Below, piece by piece: positions 27,186 through 35,969 of a stretch of DNA of 52,741 nucleotides (positions within the stretch are counted from its first letter, which is position 1; each line of letters opens with the position of its first letter). A program made the position numbers and the translations under genes. A model generated the notes under the pieces. That model ran no database searches, was not told the origin of the DNA, and saw nothing but the letters and a program-made list of their open reading frames with translations. Source of the stretch: an uncultured Bacteroidaceae bacterium (lineage in GTDB: Bacteria > Bacteroidota > Bacteroidia > Bacteroidales > Bacteroidaceae); contig CAJOLR010000005.1 of assembly GCA_905235565.1 (NCBI GenBank), positions 32,254 to 84,994 on the forward strand, in the 5' to 3' direction.

Positions 27186-28979
27186 ATGAAGCCAAAATCA
27201 TTTTTCCTCGTTGCCGTGACGTGTCTGATGATACTTTCCGGCTGCAAGGATGAAAAGCCTGAGTACGGATCACCGATATCCGTTAAGGTATACGGAGTGA
27301 ACGGAAGGCTCAACCTGAAGGCGGGGCTCAAGCTGGGACTCACCGTAAGTGATCCTGTCAAAGCAGACAACGTTCCTCTGACGGTTTCATCTAACGGTTC
27401 GATAGTTCCGGATAAGGAAATAAAATGGGGCTATGACCAGTCTGAATCTTCAAGGTTTTTTGCTTACTCTCCTTATGACCCTTCCTTTACAGGACAGGAG
27501 ATTGTTACAATACAGGCTCCCGCTGACCAGAGTACTGCAGACAAACTGTTGAAGGGTAATCTGATGACAGCTGTGGCATCGGGAAATCCCAATGAATCGG
27601 CGGTTACAATGAAGCTTCAGCATGCCATGACCGCCATGACACTCGCTTTTGACAACCGTACTGGTGAAAGGATAACATCTGTGGCTGTATCGGGATTCAT
27701 GACTGAAGGAAAGCTGAATAACCTGACCGGTGTCCTGACAGCAACCGGTAACAAGCAGCTCATCACCCCGTTGCGCTCATCGGACGATGAAAACTCATTT
27801 GTTTTTATCTACATACCTCAGGATGTGACTCCGGTATACAAGGTTACCCTGTCATCGGGCAGGACTATCTCTTTCACGTTCAATAATTATTGCCACGAGA
27901 ATCCCGGACGTGTGATAAGGATGAACATAATTATTGATGAGAAGACTCCCGAGGCCAATATTCTGGATCTGGATGGAGTCAATCTCTTACAATGGACATC
28001 AAATGACCTGCCACCGTTCCAGTCGGATTATCAATACATGACCCTTTCCGAGCTTAATCAGGTGGTGCCGGATGCTAATGATGACAATTTCTTTGCTGCC
28101 TATCTTAAGAGTGTGACAGTCACTGCGGTTGACCGTACCAACCAGGATGTCTTCGGCGTGATTCTTGAGGATAAGACCAAAGCGATACATGTCTGGACAT
28201 ACCTGAATTCACAACTGAAGGTGGGAAATACCATAGTCGGTCCGGTAATGGGATATATGGACAAGCCCAGTGACGATGAGTTCCATATTTCATATTTCTA
28301 TACAAATTATGCCACCATCGGAAAAGCAGAAGAGCTTCCCTGCACAACAGGTACTTTCGGCGGCATTAAGGATAATCTTGACGATTGGGAATACCGCAGG
28401 ATGGAGTTCAAGGATGTGACTCTGAAGGAGACTTTTGAAAAGGACAGGGCTGTATTCGTTAAAAACAACACCAGCATCAGTGTCGTCTGCCCCGGCATCA
28501 GCGTCTCTCTTTCAGAGGGCGTTAGGGGCAACCTTATCGGATTCCCGGTCCGCAGCGGATCCGAAGTAATTATAATGGTTTATGACGAGAGCCAGTTTGA
28601 TTCATTCTCCAAGAATCCATCTGACGACCTGGCCATTACCCGGGCAGACGTTTACGGATGGTATGACATTTCGGATCCCGACACGGCGGTTTGTTTCATG
28701 AACGGATCTGATACTGATCTTCAGTACTCGACAAGATACTTGAGTACGGGACGCAGTATGCAGGTTGCGGATCTCCATAAAGGTGAGGTTCACTGGACCT
28801 TCCTTTATGATTGCTTAAGGAATCCGGTTGCAGGTCATATGTACACAGTAGCTTTCAATGCTACAGGTAAGACCGGCAGACAGGGATTCACAATGGAGAT
28901 GGAGTGTGTTAAGGTTGAAGAGAATACTGCCTGGCTGGTTGACAGCTCCGGCGAAACAGGTTTGGTTCTGGCATTATGA
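27186..28979 (+). CDS. Fimbrillin-like lipoprotein with two C-terminal OB-like domains
   Basis: 597 aa. Lipobox LSGC with Cys20 followed by KDE, which resembles the acidic lipoprotein surface-export signal of Bacteroidetes, so it may be exposed on the cell surface. Residues about 25-260 read like a fimbrillin (Mfa/FimA) domain (MKLQHAMTAMTLAFDNRTGERITSVAVSG is typical). Two later segments (about 285-400 and 485-597, each with VFGVILEDKT- or AWLVDSSGETGL-like strands) look like OB-fold modules found in DUF5689-type proteins. The stop overlaps the C10 protease start by 4 bp (ATGA), so the two products are made together. Possible roles are surface anchor, substrate binder or inhibitor of the protease. 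None is proved. Confidence 0.8.
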   Translation: MKPKSFFLVAVTCLMILSGCKDEKPEYGSPISVKVYGVNGRLNLKAGLKLGLTVSDPVKADNVPLTVSSNGSIVPDKEIKWGYDQSESSRFFAYSPYDPSFTGQEIVTIQAPADQSTADKLLKGNLMTAVASGNPNESAVTMKLQHAMTAMTLAFDNRTGERITSVAVSGFMTEGKLNNLTGVLTATGNKQLITPLRSSDDENSFVFIYIPQDVTPVYKVTLSSGRTISFTFNNYCHENPGRVIRMNIIIDEKTPEANILDLDGVNLLQWTSNDLPPFQSDYQYMTLSELNQVVPDANDDNFFAAYLKSVTVTAVDRTNQDVFGVILEDKTKAIHVWTYLNSQLKVGNTIVGPVMGYMDKPSDDEFHISYFYTNYATIGKAEELPCTTGTFGGIKDNLDDWEYRRMEFKDVTLKETFEKDRAVFVKNNTSISVVCPGISVSLSEGVRGNLIGFPVRSGSEVIIMVYDESQFDSFSKNPSDDLAITRADVYGWYDISDPDTAVCFMNGSDTDLQYSTRYLSTGRSMQVADLHKGEVHWTFLYDCLRNPVAGHMYTVAFNATGKTGRQGFTMEMECVKVEENTAWLVDSSGETGLVLAL

Positions 28980-30757
28980 AAAAGATATTATCATTATTGA
29001 TTGCTGCTATGGCATTGACTCAGTCCGTCAGAGCTGAATTTGTTACCCTCGAGCGTGCCGCACAGTCTGCCCGTGGATTCCTGGGTATGGCCGGCAATCC
29101 CGTGCGTGAGAACATTGCATCCCGCAGGACGGCTGGACGTAACGGTCAGGTCAATTCACCCGAATACTACGTCTTCAACAATCCTGACGGAGGTTGGATC
29201 ATCATTGCAGGAGATGACCGCGTCAATCCTGTGATAGGTTATTCCCTTGAGGGATCGTTCAGCAGTACCGATATGCCCGACAATCTCAAATGGTGGATGG
29301 ACGGTGTGGCCGAATATGTGGATATCATACGCACTTCGGATATCGTTGCCTCCGCTTCCGTAAAGGCTGCATGGGCACAGATTACCTCCGGTGTACCCGA
29401 ATCGGATAAGAAGGAGATAATTACCGCCAAATGGGATCAGACTGAACCGTTCAATAACCTGTGTCCCATTGTAACCGGTGATAACCAGCGTTCACTTACC
29501 GGTTGTGTGGCAACAGCCATGGCCATCATAATGCAGTATAACAAATGGCCGGTTCACGGAAAAGGTGTCATAGGCGGTTATACTTCCGGTTTAGGTACCT
29601 ATATTCCGGCATATTCCATAGATGAACACTATTATGACTGGGATCTGATGTCCGATGAGAATATGGTACGGGGTAAGACCTCAAATATGACATCCGATCA
29701 GATATACCAGGTGGCACGACTCATGTATGACTGTGGTGTCGCTACTGAGATGACATACAGTTATTCAGGATCCGGTACACACTCAGGGCTTGTTCCTGCA
29801 GTTCTCAAGAACAATATGTCATACTCACAATCTTTATCTTACATAACAAGGTCATCATATACTCTTGACAGTTGGTTCTCTATCTTGAAGAATGAGATTG
29901 ACAATGACCGCGTTGTCTTTTACAGTGGAGTAGACGAAAGCGGCGGACATGCATTTGTATGTGATGGGTATGATACGGGTGGCAGTATGCTTCATATCAA
30001 TTGGGGATGGGGTAATAATAATGCCAATGGCTATTATACACTGGATCTTATATTGCCCAACAGATATGGCGGTTTCCGTTTTTCGGACAAACAGGCTGCT
30101 GTCATCGGTATAGCTCCGGATACGGCCAGTGTCGTCCTGAATGCAAAATCTGCATTATCATGCATTGGTTATGATGGATTTTTCGGAATCGAGCCTATAA
30201 CGCCCACCGATATGAAATCAGGAGTCGAGGTTGAGTTCTTTATCGGATGGTTCTATAATGAAGTGGATCGTGACATGACACGTGAATTCAAGGTATGTCT
30301 TATGGACAAGGACGGAAATGTCAGACAGGAGGGTTGGCATTCGACTATAGAATTCCCGGCAAGTGACGGTTATTACTATGGGGATGAGACCGACAATGAT
30401 GTCCTTCTGGTGGATCCGGCATTGACGGATTACTTCAAGCTGTTCTATATGGATGATGACGGCGAGTGGATTCCGATGGCAGGAAACTATGATATCCTAC
30501 CTGATGTTGAAGGTATTGTCTGCGGCGTTACGCCGGATCCTGTCATTATCGTACCGGAAAACTGTGTTGCCGGAAAGAACAAGATGTCTCTGACATTAGG
30601 ATTCTCTCATGTCACATCCGTCAAATGGAGTGTCAACGGAACAGAATATGACGGAGATGAGGTTAACCTGGTTCCCGGTAGAAATGAGATACGGGCTGAT
30701 GTTGAATATTTCGATGGCTCAAGCGGCTATATCTCCCGTACTGTAATAATTGATTAA
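28976..30757 (+). CDS. Secreted C10-family cysteine protease (streptopain/interpain-like)
   Basis: 593 aa. Signal peptide (MKKILSLLIAAMALTQSVRA), inhibitory propeptide (about 21-150, with YYVFNNPDGGWIIIAGDDRVNPVIGYS), then the papain-like catalytic domain. The nucleophile is Cys177 in LTGCVATAMA, the catalytic His is His325 in GGHAFVCDGYD, and the Trp-rich HINWGWG follows. About 200 C-terminal residues form beta-rich accessory domains. Relatives are SpeB, interpain A of Prevotella and the Bfp proteases of Bacteroides. In Bacteroides, C10 genes often sit next to propeptide-like inhibitor genes; here the neighbour is a large lipoprotein instead. No sorting domain is visible at the C-terminus. 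The start is fixed by the ATGA overlap and signal peptide. Confidence 0.93.
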   Translation: MKKILSLLIAAMALTQSVRAEFVTLERAAQSARGFLGMAGNPVRENIASRRTAGRNGQVNSPEYYVFNNPDGGWIIIAGDDRVNPVIGYSLEGSFSSTDMPDNLKWWMDGVAEYVDIIRTSDIVASASVKAAWAQITSGVPESDKKEIITAKWDQTEPFNNLCPIVTGDNQRSLTGCVATAMAIIMQYNKWPVHGKGVIGGYTSGLGTYIPAYSIDEHYYDWDLMSDENMVRGKTSNMTSDQIYQVARLMYDCGVATEMTYSYSGSGTHSGLVPAVLKNNMSYSQSLSYITRSSYTLDSWFSILKNEIDNDRVVFYSGVDESGGHAFVCDGYDTGGSMLHINWGWGNNNANGYYTLDLILPNRYGGFRFSDKQAAVIGIAPDTASVVLNAKSALSCIGYDGFFGIEPITPTDMKSGVEVEFFIGWFYNEVDRDMTREFKVCLMDKDGNVRQEGWHSTIEFPASDGYYYGDETDNDVLLVDPALTDYFKLFYMDDDGEWIPMAGNYDILPDVEGIVCGVTPDPVIIVPENCVAGKNKMSLTLGFSHVTSVKWSVNGTEYDGDEVNLVPGRNEIRADVEYFDGSSGYISRTVIID

Positions 30758-30782
30758 ATTAACTAACTATCATTTATCGCTT

Positions 30783-33416
30783 ATGAAAAAGATTTCAGGT
30801 GTAATTGTCTTGGCTGCAGCAGCGCTGATGCTGTCATGCGGCGGTGGAAAGTACGAGTATCCTTTCCAGAACCCTAAGCTGAAGGTTGACAAGCGAGTAG
30901 ACAACCTTATGTCCCTGCTTACCCCCGAGGAGAAAGTGGGACTTATCATGAACAAGTCCATCTCTGTAGACCGTCTGGGTATCCCGTCCTACAACTGGTG
31001 GTCAGAGGCCTGCCACGGCGTGCGTCAGGGAGGTTACACAGTATTCCCGCAGCCTATCGGTATGGGCGCATCGTTCAACGAGCAGCTGGTTTATGACGTT
31101 TTCAGTGCAGTGTCCGATGAGGCCCGCGCCAACTGGAACCGCTCCAACCATGACATCTTCAATGTACAGATGGGTGCCAACTACGTACCCGGCAATCCCG
31201 AACTTACATTCTGGTGCCCCAACGTGAACATCTTCCGTGATCCCCGCTGGGGCCGCGGTCAGGAGGCTTACGGTGAGGATCCCTACCACATGAGCGTTCT
31301 GGGTGTAGCCAACGTAAAGGGTATGCAGGGCAATGACAAGAAGTACTACAAGACTCACGCTTGCGCCAAGCACTATGCAGTGCACAGCGGCCCTGAGAGC
31401 CAGCGTCACCGCTATGATGCAGTGGTTTCCATGCGTGACCTCTGGGAAACCTACCTGCCGGCATTCAAGGCACTTGTTGAGGAGGGTAACGTACAGGAGG
31501 TTATGTGCGCATACAACCGCTATGAGGGCGAGCCCTGCTGCGCAAGCGACCGCCTGCTCACCAACATCCTGCGTGAAAAGTGGGGTTACAAGGCAATCGT
31601 TCTGACAGACTGTGATGCCGTCAACAACTTCTTTAACCGTAACCAGCACGGTACTCACCCGGATGCAGAGACCGCATCTGTAGATGCCGTCCTGTCTGGT
31701 ACAGACCTGGAGTGCGGTAAGACATTCATGTCATTGGTCAAGGGTCTTGAGGACGGTAAGATCAATGAGGCCGATATCGACGTAGCTCTTCGCCGCGTGC
31801 TTAAGGGCCGTTTTGAACTGGGTATGTTCGATCCCGCCGAGATGCTGCCTTGGGCCAACTTCGGAGAGGACGTTATCAGCAGCGAGAAGAATGACCAGCT
31901 GGCAGTTGAGGCTGCACGTCAGGCTATGGTTCTGCTCAAGAACAACGGTGTACTGCCTTTGAGCAAGAACATAAAGAAACTGGCTGTAGTTGGTCCTAAC
32001 GCAGATGATAAGGGCATGATGAACGGTGAGTACGGCGGCAGCCCCACACAGGAGCATTCACGCTCTCTGCTGGATGGCATAAAGAAGTACTTCCCCAACA
32101 CAGAGATCGTTTATGACCGCGCCTGCGAGATCCGCAACGAGTATTATACAACTTATTACACCCAGGACATCAACGGTGGCAAGGGCCTCAAGGGTGAGTT
32201 CTGGAAGAACACCAACTTCAGCGGCGCTCCCGCTGTTACCGGTAATTATAAAGAGGCTAACTTCAGCAACTTCGGTGCCTACAACTTTGTTGAGGGCCTG
32301 GATCAGAGCGATAATATCTCAGCACGCCTGACCGGAAAGCTGGTTGCTCCTTACACCGGTGACATGAGTTACAACATCAGCTCTGACAACGGTTACAAGC
32401 TCTATGTAAACGGCCGTCTTGTTGAGGAGGCCAAGGGTAACCAGGGCGGTGGCCGTGGCGGTTTCGGCGGATTTGGTGGCCGTGGCGGTATGCAGCAGAT
32501 GAAGTCATTCAAGGTTACCAAGGGGCAGTCCTACGACATCAAGATTGAATATACCCACGCTACCGGTAATTTTGCCCGTCTGAACGCTCAGTTCTGCGTG
32601 CAGAAGATTGCCGAGTTCACCGACCTGGCTGACAAGCTGGTTGCCCAGAATGTTGAGGCAATAATTATTATAGGTGGTATCACTCCTTCTATGGAGGGTG
32701 AGGGTGGCGACAAGCCCGATATCGAGATTCCTGCAGTTCAGCAGCGCCTTATCCGTGCCATGCACGCTACCGGCAAGCCCGTCATTTTTGTTGACTGCGC
32801 AGGCTCTTGCATGGGATTCGGCTCACTCGAGGATCAGTTCGATGCCCTTATCCAGGCATGGTATCCCGGTCAGGGCGGTTCACAGGCTCTCGCCGAGATC
32901 CTGAACGGTGACTGCAACCCCAGCGCCAAGCTGCCCGTTACCTTCTACAAGAGCACCGATCAGCTTCCTGAGTTTACAGACTACTCAATGGAGGGCCGCA
33001 CATACCGTTACTTCAAGGGTGAGCCTCTCTATCCGTTCGGTTACGGTCTGAGCTACACCACTTACAAGTACGGTCAGGCTACCCTGTCAAAGGCTTCAAT
33101 GAAGAAGAACGGCAGTGTTACCATCACCATTCCGGTTACCAACACCGGCAAGCGTGAGGGTACCGAGATCGTTCAGGTATATGTCAAGAGCCTTGACAAC
33201 CCCACCGCTCCTATCAAGGGTCTGCAGGGATTCCAGCGCGTAACCCTTAAGGCAGGTGAGACCGGCAACGCCGTCATCACTCTGACCGGCAAGTCATTCC
33301 AGTACTACGACGAGAAGATTGACGAGGTTTCAACCTTCAGCGGTAAGTACAAACTCCTGTACGGCTCATCATCGGCCGATAAGGACCTGCAGTCACTTGA
33401 CTTCGAGGTGCTGTAA
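30783..33416 (+). CDS. GH3 lipoprotein beta-glycosidase with PA14 domain (copy 1)
   Basis: 877 aa. Lipobox LMLSC, no acidic surface-export signal after the Cys (GGGK follows). GH3 N-domain with the nucleophile in VLTDCDAV (Asp276). A PA14 domain (about 465-610) is inserted in the C-domain, and a fibronectin-III-like domain closes the chain (about 790-870). The PA14 insert holds a Gly/Arg/Phe loop (GGGRGGFGGFGGRGG, about 554-570). The family gives exo-acting beta-glucosidases, beta-xylosidases and alpha-arabinofuranosidases. The specificity is not certain, but the paralogue at 47.5 kb lies beside a GH43. Codons are strongly optimised. The start is the ATG with signal peptide, 25 bp after the protease stop. 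Confidence 0.94.
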   Translation: MKKISGVIVLAAAALMLSCGGGKYEYPFQNPKLKVDKRVDNLMSLLTPEEKVGLIMNKSISVDRLGIPSYNWWSEACHGVRQGGYTVFPQPIGMGASFNEQLVYDVFSAVSDEARANWNRSNHDIFNVQMGANYVPGNPELTFWCPNVNIFRDPRWGRGQEAYGEDPYHMSVLGVANVKGMQGNDKKYYKTHACAKHYAVHSGPESQRHRYDAVVSMRDLWETYLPAFKALVEEGNVQEVMCAYNRYEGEPCCASDRLLTNILREKWGYKAIVLTDCDAVNNFFNRNQHGTHPDAETASVDAVLSGTDLECGKTFMSLVKGLEDGKINEADIDVALRRVLKGRFELGMFDPAEMLPWANFGEDVISSEKNDQLAVEAARQAMVLLKNNGVLPLSKNIKKLAVVGPNADDKGMMNGEYGGSPTQEHSRSLLDGIKKYFPNTEIVYDRACEIRNEYYTTYYTQDINGGKGLKGEFWKNTNFSGAPAVTGNYKEANFSNFGAYNFVEGLDQSDNISARLTGKLVAPYTGDMSYNISSDNGYKLYVNGRLVEEAKGNQGGGRGGFGGFGGRGGMQQMKSFKVTKGQSYDIKIEYTHATGNFARLNAQFCVQKIAEFTDLADKLVAQNVEAIIIIGGITPSMEGEGGDKPDIEIPAVQQRLIRAMHATGKPVIFVDCAGSCMGFGSLEDQFDALIQAWYPGQGGSQALAEILNGDCNPSAKLPVTFYKSTDQLPEFTDYSMEGRTYRYFKGEPLYPFGYGLSYTTYKYGQATLSKASMKKNGSVTITIPVTNTGKREGTEIVQVYVKSLDNPTAPIKGLQGFQRVTLKAGETGNAVITLTGKSFQYYDEKIDEVSTFSGKYKLLYGSSSADKDLQSLDFEVL

Positions 33417-33449
33417 GCCACTGTTAACAACTAAATAATAAGGTTAAAG

Positions 33450-33485
33450 TCCCGCACAATTGCAGAAATTGTGCGGGATTTTTTT
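33450..33485 (+). terminator. Strong terminator after GH3 copy 1
   Basis: Perfect 12-bp stem TCCCGCACAATT/AATTGTGCGGGA, 5-base loop, seven T. Confidence 0.93.
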
Positions 33486-33521
33486 GCTTTCGGGGTTTTG
33501 AGGGCTTTTCTTTGCTGTGTC

Positions 33522-33537
33522 AACTAAAAGATTAGTT
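33522..33537. promoter_or_regulatory. Candidate BlaI operator overlapping its promoter
   Basis: Perfect palindrome AACTAA-AAGA-TTAGTT 7 bp before the BlaI start codon. TTTG at 33511-33514 may be the -33 element and TAGTTAGA (33533-33540) a weak -7, so the palindrome would cover the core promoter. Autoregulation by dimeric BlaI-type repressors through such dyads is known. Confidence 0.6.
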
Positions 33538-33544
33538 AGAACAA

Positions 33545-33916
33545 ATGAAAGCTTTGACCGAGAAAGAACAGATGGTAATGAGCGTGCTCTGGGAGCACAG
33601 GCATTGCGGTGTGGAGGATGTGATCAATCATCTTGATGAGCCCAAGCCGGCATACAATACCATTCTTACATTCCTTCGCATACTGGAGCAGAAGGGTTTC
33701 ATATCCTACGAGGCACAGGGCAAGAAGCACATCTACTATCCCCTTATAGAGAAAGGTGAGTACACCCGATGGACACTGACCGAGATGAAAGACAAACTCT
33801 TTAACGGGTCTGCCCGCTCTATGGTCAATACCTTTATTATGGAATCGGGTCTTAGTGACTCCGATGTACGCGAGCTTATTGAGATGTTGAACATGCTTGA
33901 AACCGCAAAGTCATGA
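33545..33916 (+). CDS. BlaI/MecI/CopY-family transcriptional repressor
   Basis: 123 aa. Winged helix-turn-helix in residues 1-70 (LTEKEQMVMSVLWEHRHCGVEDVINHL, then AYNTILTFLRILEQKGFI and the wing KKHIYYPL), followed by a dimerisation helix region. In the Bla system the repressor is cleaved after the membrane protease senses a signal. Its ATG overlaps nothing upstream, but its stop overlaps the M56 gene start (ATGA). The candidate operator lies immediately upstream. Confidence 0.93.
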   Translation: MKALTEKEQMVMSVLWEHRHCGVEDVINHLDEPKPAYNTILTFLRILEQKGFISYEAQGKKHIYYPLIEKGEYTRWTLTEMKDKLFNGSARSMVNTFIMESGLSDSDVRELIEMLNMLETAKS

Positions 33917-35217
33917 TTTACCTTATAGTATCCGCCGTATCGCTGGCCCTGATGGTGGCTGTTTACCGCCTCACTTTGAGCCGGACCACATTCCACGGTT
34001 TCAACCGTTTTGTGCTGCTGGCAACACTGGCGCTTGCTGCCGTCATTCCGCTAATGCATTTCCAGAGCATCAGCAGCAGGGCATCGGCACCAATATCATA
34101 TATGCTGGGTGAGATTATGGTTTATGCCGATGGTACATCGGGCGTAAAAAACGTGCAGGCAACGGAGTCAGGCAGCGTAAGTATATTATCGGTAATTACG
34201 GTTGTCTATCTGGCAGGATTGATATTCTGTCTCTTAAGGATTGCAATTGGCATCCTGAGTTCAGAGATTATCTGCCATCGCCGTTCCAGAACGCTGGCCG
34301 ACGGAACCCGCCTGGTTATAACCGAGCGTAACTACGCCCCGTTCAGCTGGCGTAACTGCATAGTGATTTCGCGTAAGGATTATGAGTCCAACGGTGCCAT
34401 GATTATAGCCCATGAGCAGGCGCACGTGCACCATCACCACTCGTTTGATCTAATTCTGGCCCAGCTGTTCTGTGCCGTGCAGTGGTTCAATCCCGCGGCC
34501 TGGATACTGCGCCGCAGCCTGCTGGAGGTCCATGAGTTTGAGGCCGATGCATCGGTCCTTGAGAATGGCTTTGACGGCCACCGTTATCAGATTTGTCTTG
34601 TCCGTGCTGCACTGCAGGGCAGTTTTGCGACAACTACAAATAATTTCTCAAATTGTTCAACCAAAAAAAGAATTGTTATGATGAACAGACATTCAACAAA
34701 TCCTTGGGCACGCCTGAGAGTGTTGCTCATGTTGCCGGCAGTGGCATTGTCAGTTATAGTTGCATCGGCCTGCAAACAGGATACAAACAGTGAGATGAAT
34801 TTGAAGACGCAGGATGCATCCCCTAGCAGTGTTTATTGGGATATTGAAGAATGTGAAGAATGTGAAACTGAGGAGGCCGATACATCCCAGGTGTTTATGA
34901 TAGTGGAGGAAGGACCGGAGTACCCGGGTGGTTCCGCAGCTCTGCTGGAATACCTGAGAAGTAATATACAATACCCTGAGAGATGTAAGGAAAACAAGAT
35001 TCAGGGCCGTGTGTTAATTACTTTTGTGGTCAATAAGGACGGTAGTATAGTTGAGCCGGCGGTCGTAAAGAGTGCAGGTCCCGAAGGCGTTGAACTTGAT
35101 GTTGAGGCATTAAGGGTGGTTAGTTCTATGCCAGCCTGGACTCCCGGAAAGCAGAAAGGTGAGGCTGTACGCGTCAGATTCACCGTTCCGGTTAACTTCC
35201 GTCTATCAGAAGATTAA
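33913..35217 (+). CDS. M56 (BlaR1-like) membrane metalloprotease with TonB C-terminal domain
   Basis: 434 aa. Three N-terminal TMs (about 3-20, 35-52, 92-112), then a zinc protease core with HEQAH (His167-His171) and EFEAD as third-ligand motif. A fourth TM is near 275-295 (LLMLPAVALSVIVA). The periplasmic tail has an acidic linker (EECEECETEEADTS) and a TonB-C domain (about 335-434: GGSAALLEYLRSNIQYPERC, GRVLITFVVNKDGSI). BlaR1 proper carries a penicillin-binding domain there. This form is common in Bacteroidetes and its signal is unknown. It presumably inactivates the BlaI partner. The stop codon overlaps the stop of the convergent EFR1 gene by 4 bp. Confidence 0.92.
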   Translation: MIYLIVSAVSLALMVAVYRLTLSRTTFHGFNRFVLLATLALAAVIPLMHFQSISSRASAPISYMLGEIMVYADGTSGVKNVQATESGSVSILSVITVVYLAGLIFCLLRIAIGILSSEIICHRRSRTLADGTRLVITERNYAPFSWRNCIVISRKDYESNGAMIIAHEQAHVHHHHSFDLILAQLFCAVQWFNPAAWILRRSLLEVHEFEADASVLENGFDGHRYQICLVRAALQGSFATTTNNFSNCSTKKRIVMMNRHSTNPWARLRVLLMLPAVALSVIVASACKQDTNSEMNLKTQDASPSSVYWDIEECEECETEEADTSQVFMIVEEGPEYPGGSAALLEYLRSNIQYPERCKENKIQGRVLITFVVNKDGSIVEPAVVKSAGPEGVELDVEALRVVSSMPAWTPGKQKGEAVRVRFTVPVNFRLSED

Positions 35218-35969
35218 AAGTGATACTGACCTTTGCCCCGGGTGGCGGTGCCAAAGTTGATGGCGTTCCTGGGGCATCGGTGGTAGCAGCTCATGCAATT
35301 GGTGCAATGACCGTTCCATTTGGGGCGGTCATTCTCTATTGTTATGTTCTGCAGGGGGCATTTTTTGGCGCAGATGCCGCAGCCTATGCAGGTGTCCGAT
35401 ACACGGAACTTGCGGTCGGTTATGAGCAGACCGTAGAAGAGGGGCTTGAGAATGTTTGATTTGAGGAATGTCTTGCTGCCGCGCAAACGGTCATAATTGC
35501 CTTTTGTGCGCTGCCGGATAAGGCCGATGACATCACTCAGGTTGGCTTTTGTACTGTCAATCTTGCGCTTGGCGTTCTCCGGGGTGTCCAGACTGAAACC
35601 GGGCAGGTTGATGTAGGTCTCGGGCATCCGGAATGAGAAGAATGCGTCCAACTGCAATCCCTGTTTGCTGAGGTCCTTGCAGAGATGCTCATACGTAAGA
35701 CCTGTCTGGTCTCCGCATGTGCAGGCTGCGAATATATAGGATGGTTTGCCTTTGATGCTGACCGTGCGCAGAAACTCCGATACCAGCTTGGGTACAGACC
35801 ATGAATAGACGGGAAAGACTATCCCCAGTATCTCATCGGGGCCGAATTCCAAAGCCGCTGCCTGTCGGGCGGCCTCGGGGATGAATATCATGTTGTCATC
35901 ACCGAGTTCTTTTGAAAGGGTTTCGGCCACAAAGCGGCTGTTGCCGCATCCGGAGTACCAGAGTATCAT
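35214..35969 (-). CDS. EFR1-type flavodoxin/2x[4Fe-4S] ferredoxin
   Basis: 251 aa. N-terminal flavodoxin-like domain (LWYSGCGNSRFVAETLSKEL, residues 3-22; GIVFPVYSWSVP). The C-terminal bacterial ferredoxin domain has two complete clusters: Cys194, 197, 200, 204 and Cys222, 225, 228, 232. EFR1-family proteins are electron carriers with unknown partners. Its ATG overlaps the stop of the QueH-cyclo-ligase gene by 4 bp. It could supply electrons to QueH, which needs reduction equivalents to remove the epoxide oxygen; this is inference from position only. Confidence 0.9.
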   Translation of the reverse strand: MILWYSGCGNSRFVAETLSKELGDDNMIFIPEAARQAAALEFGPDEILGIVFPVYSWSVPKLVSEFLRTVSIKGKPSYIFAACTCGDQTGLTYEHLCKDLSKQGLQLDAFFSFRMPETYINLPGFSLDTPENAKRKIDSTKANLSDVIGLIRQRTKGNYDRLRGSKTFLKSNILKPLFYGLLITDRKFRVSDTCIGCGICAKKCPLQNITIENDRPKWNGHCTNCMSCYHRCPRNAINFGTATRGKGQYHF

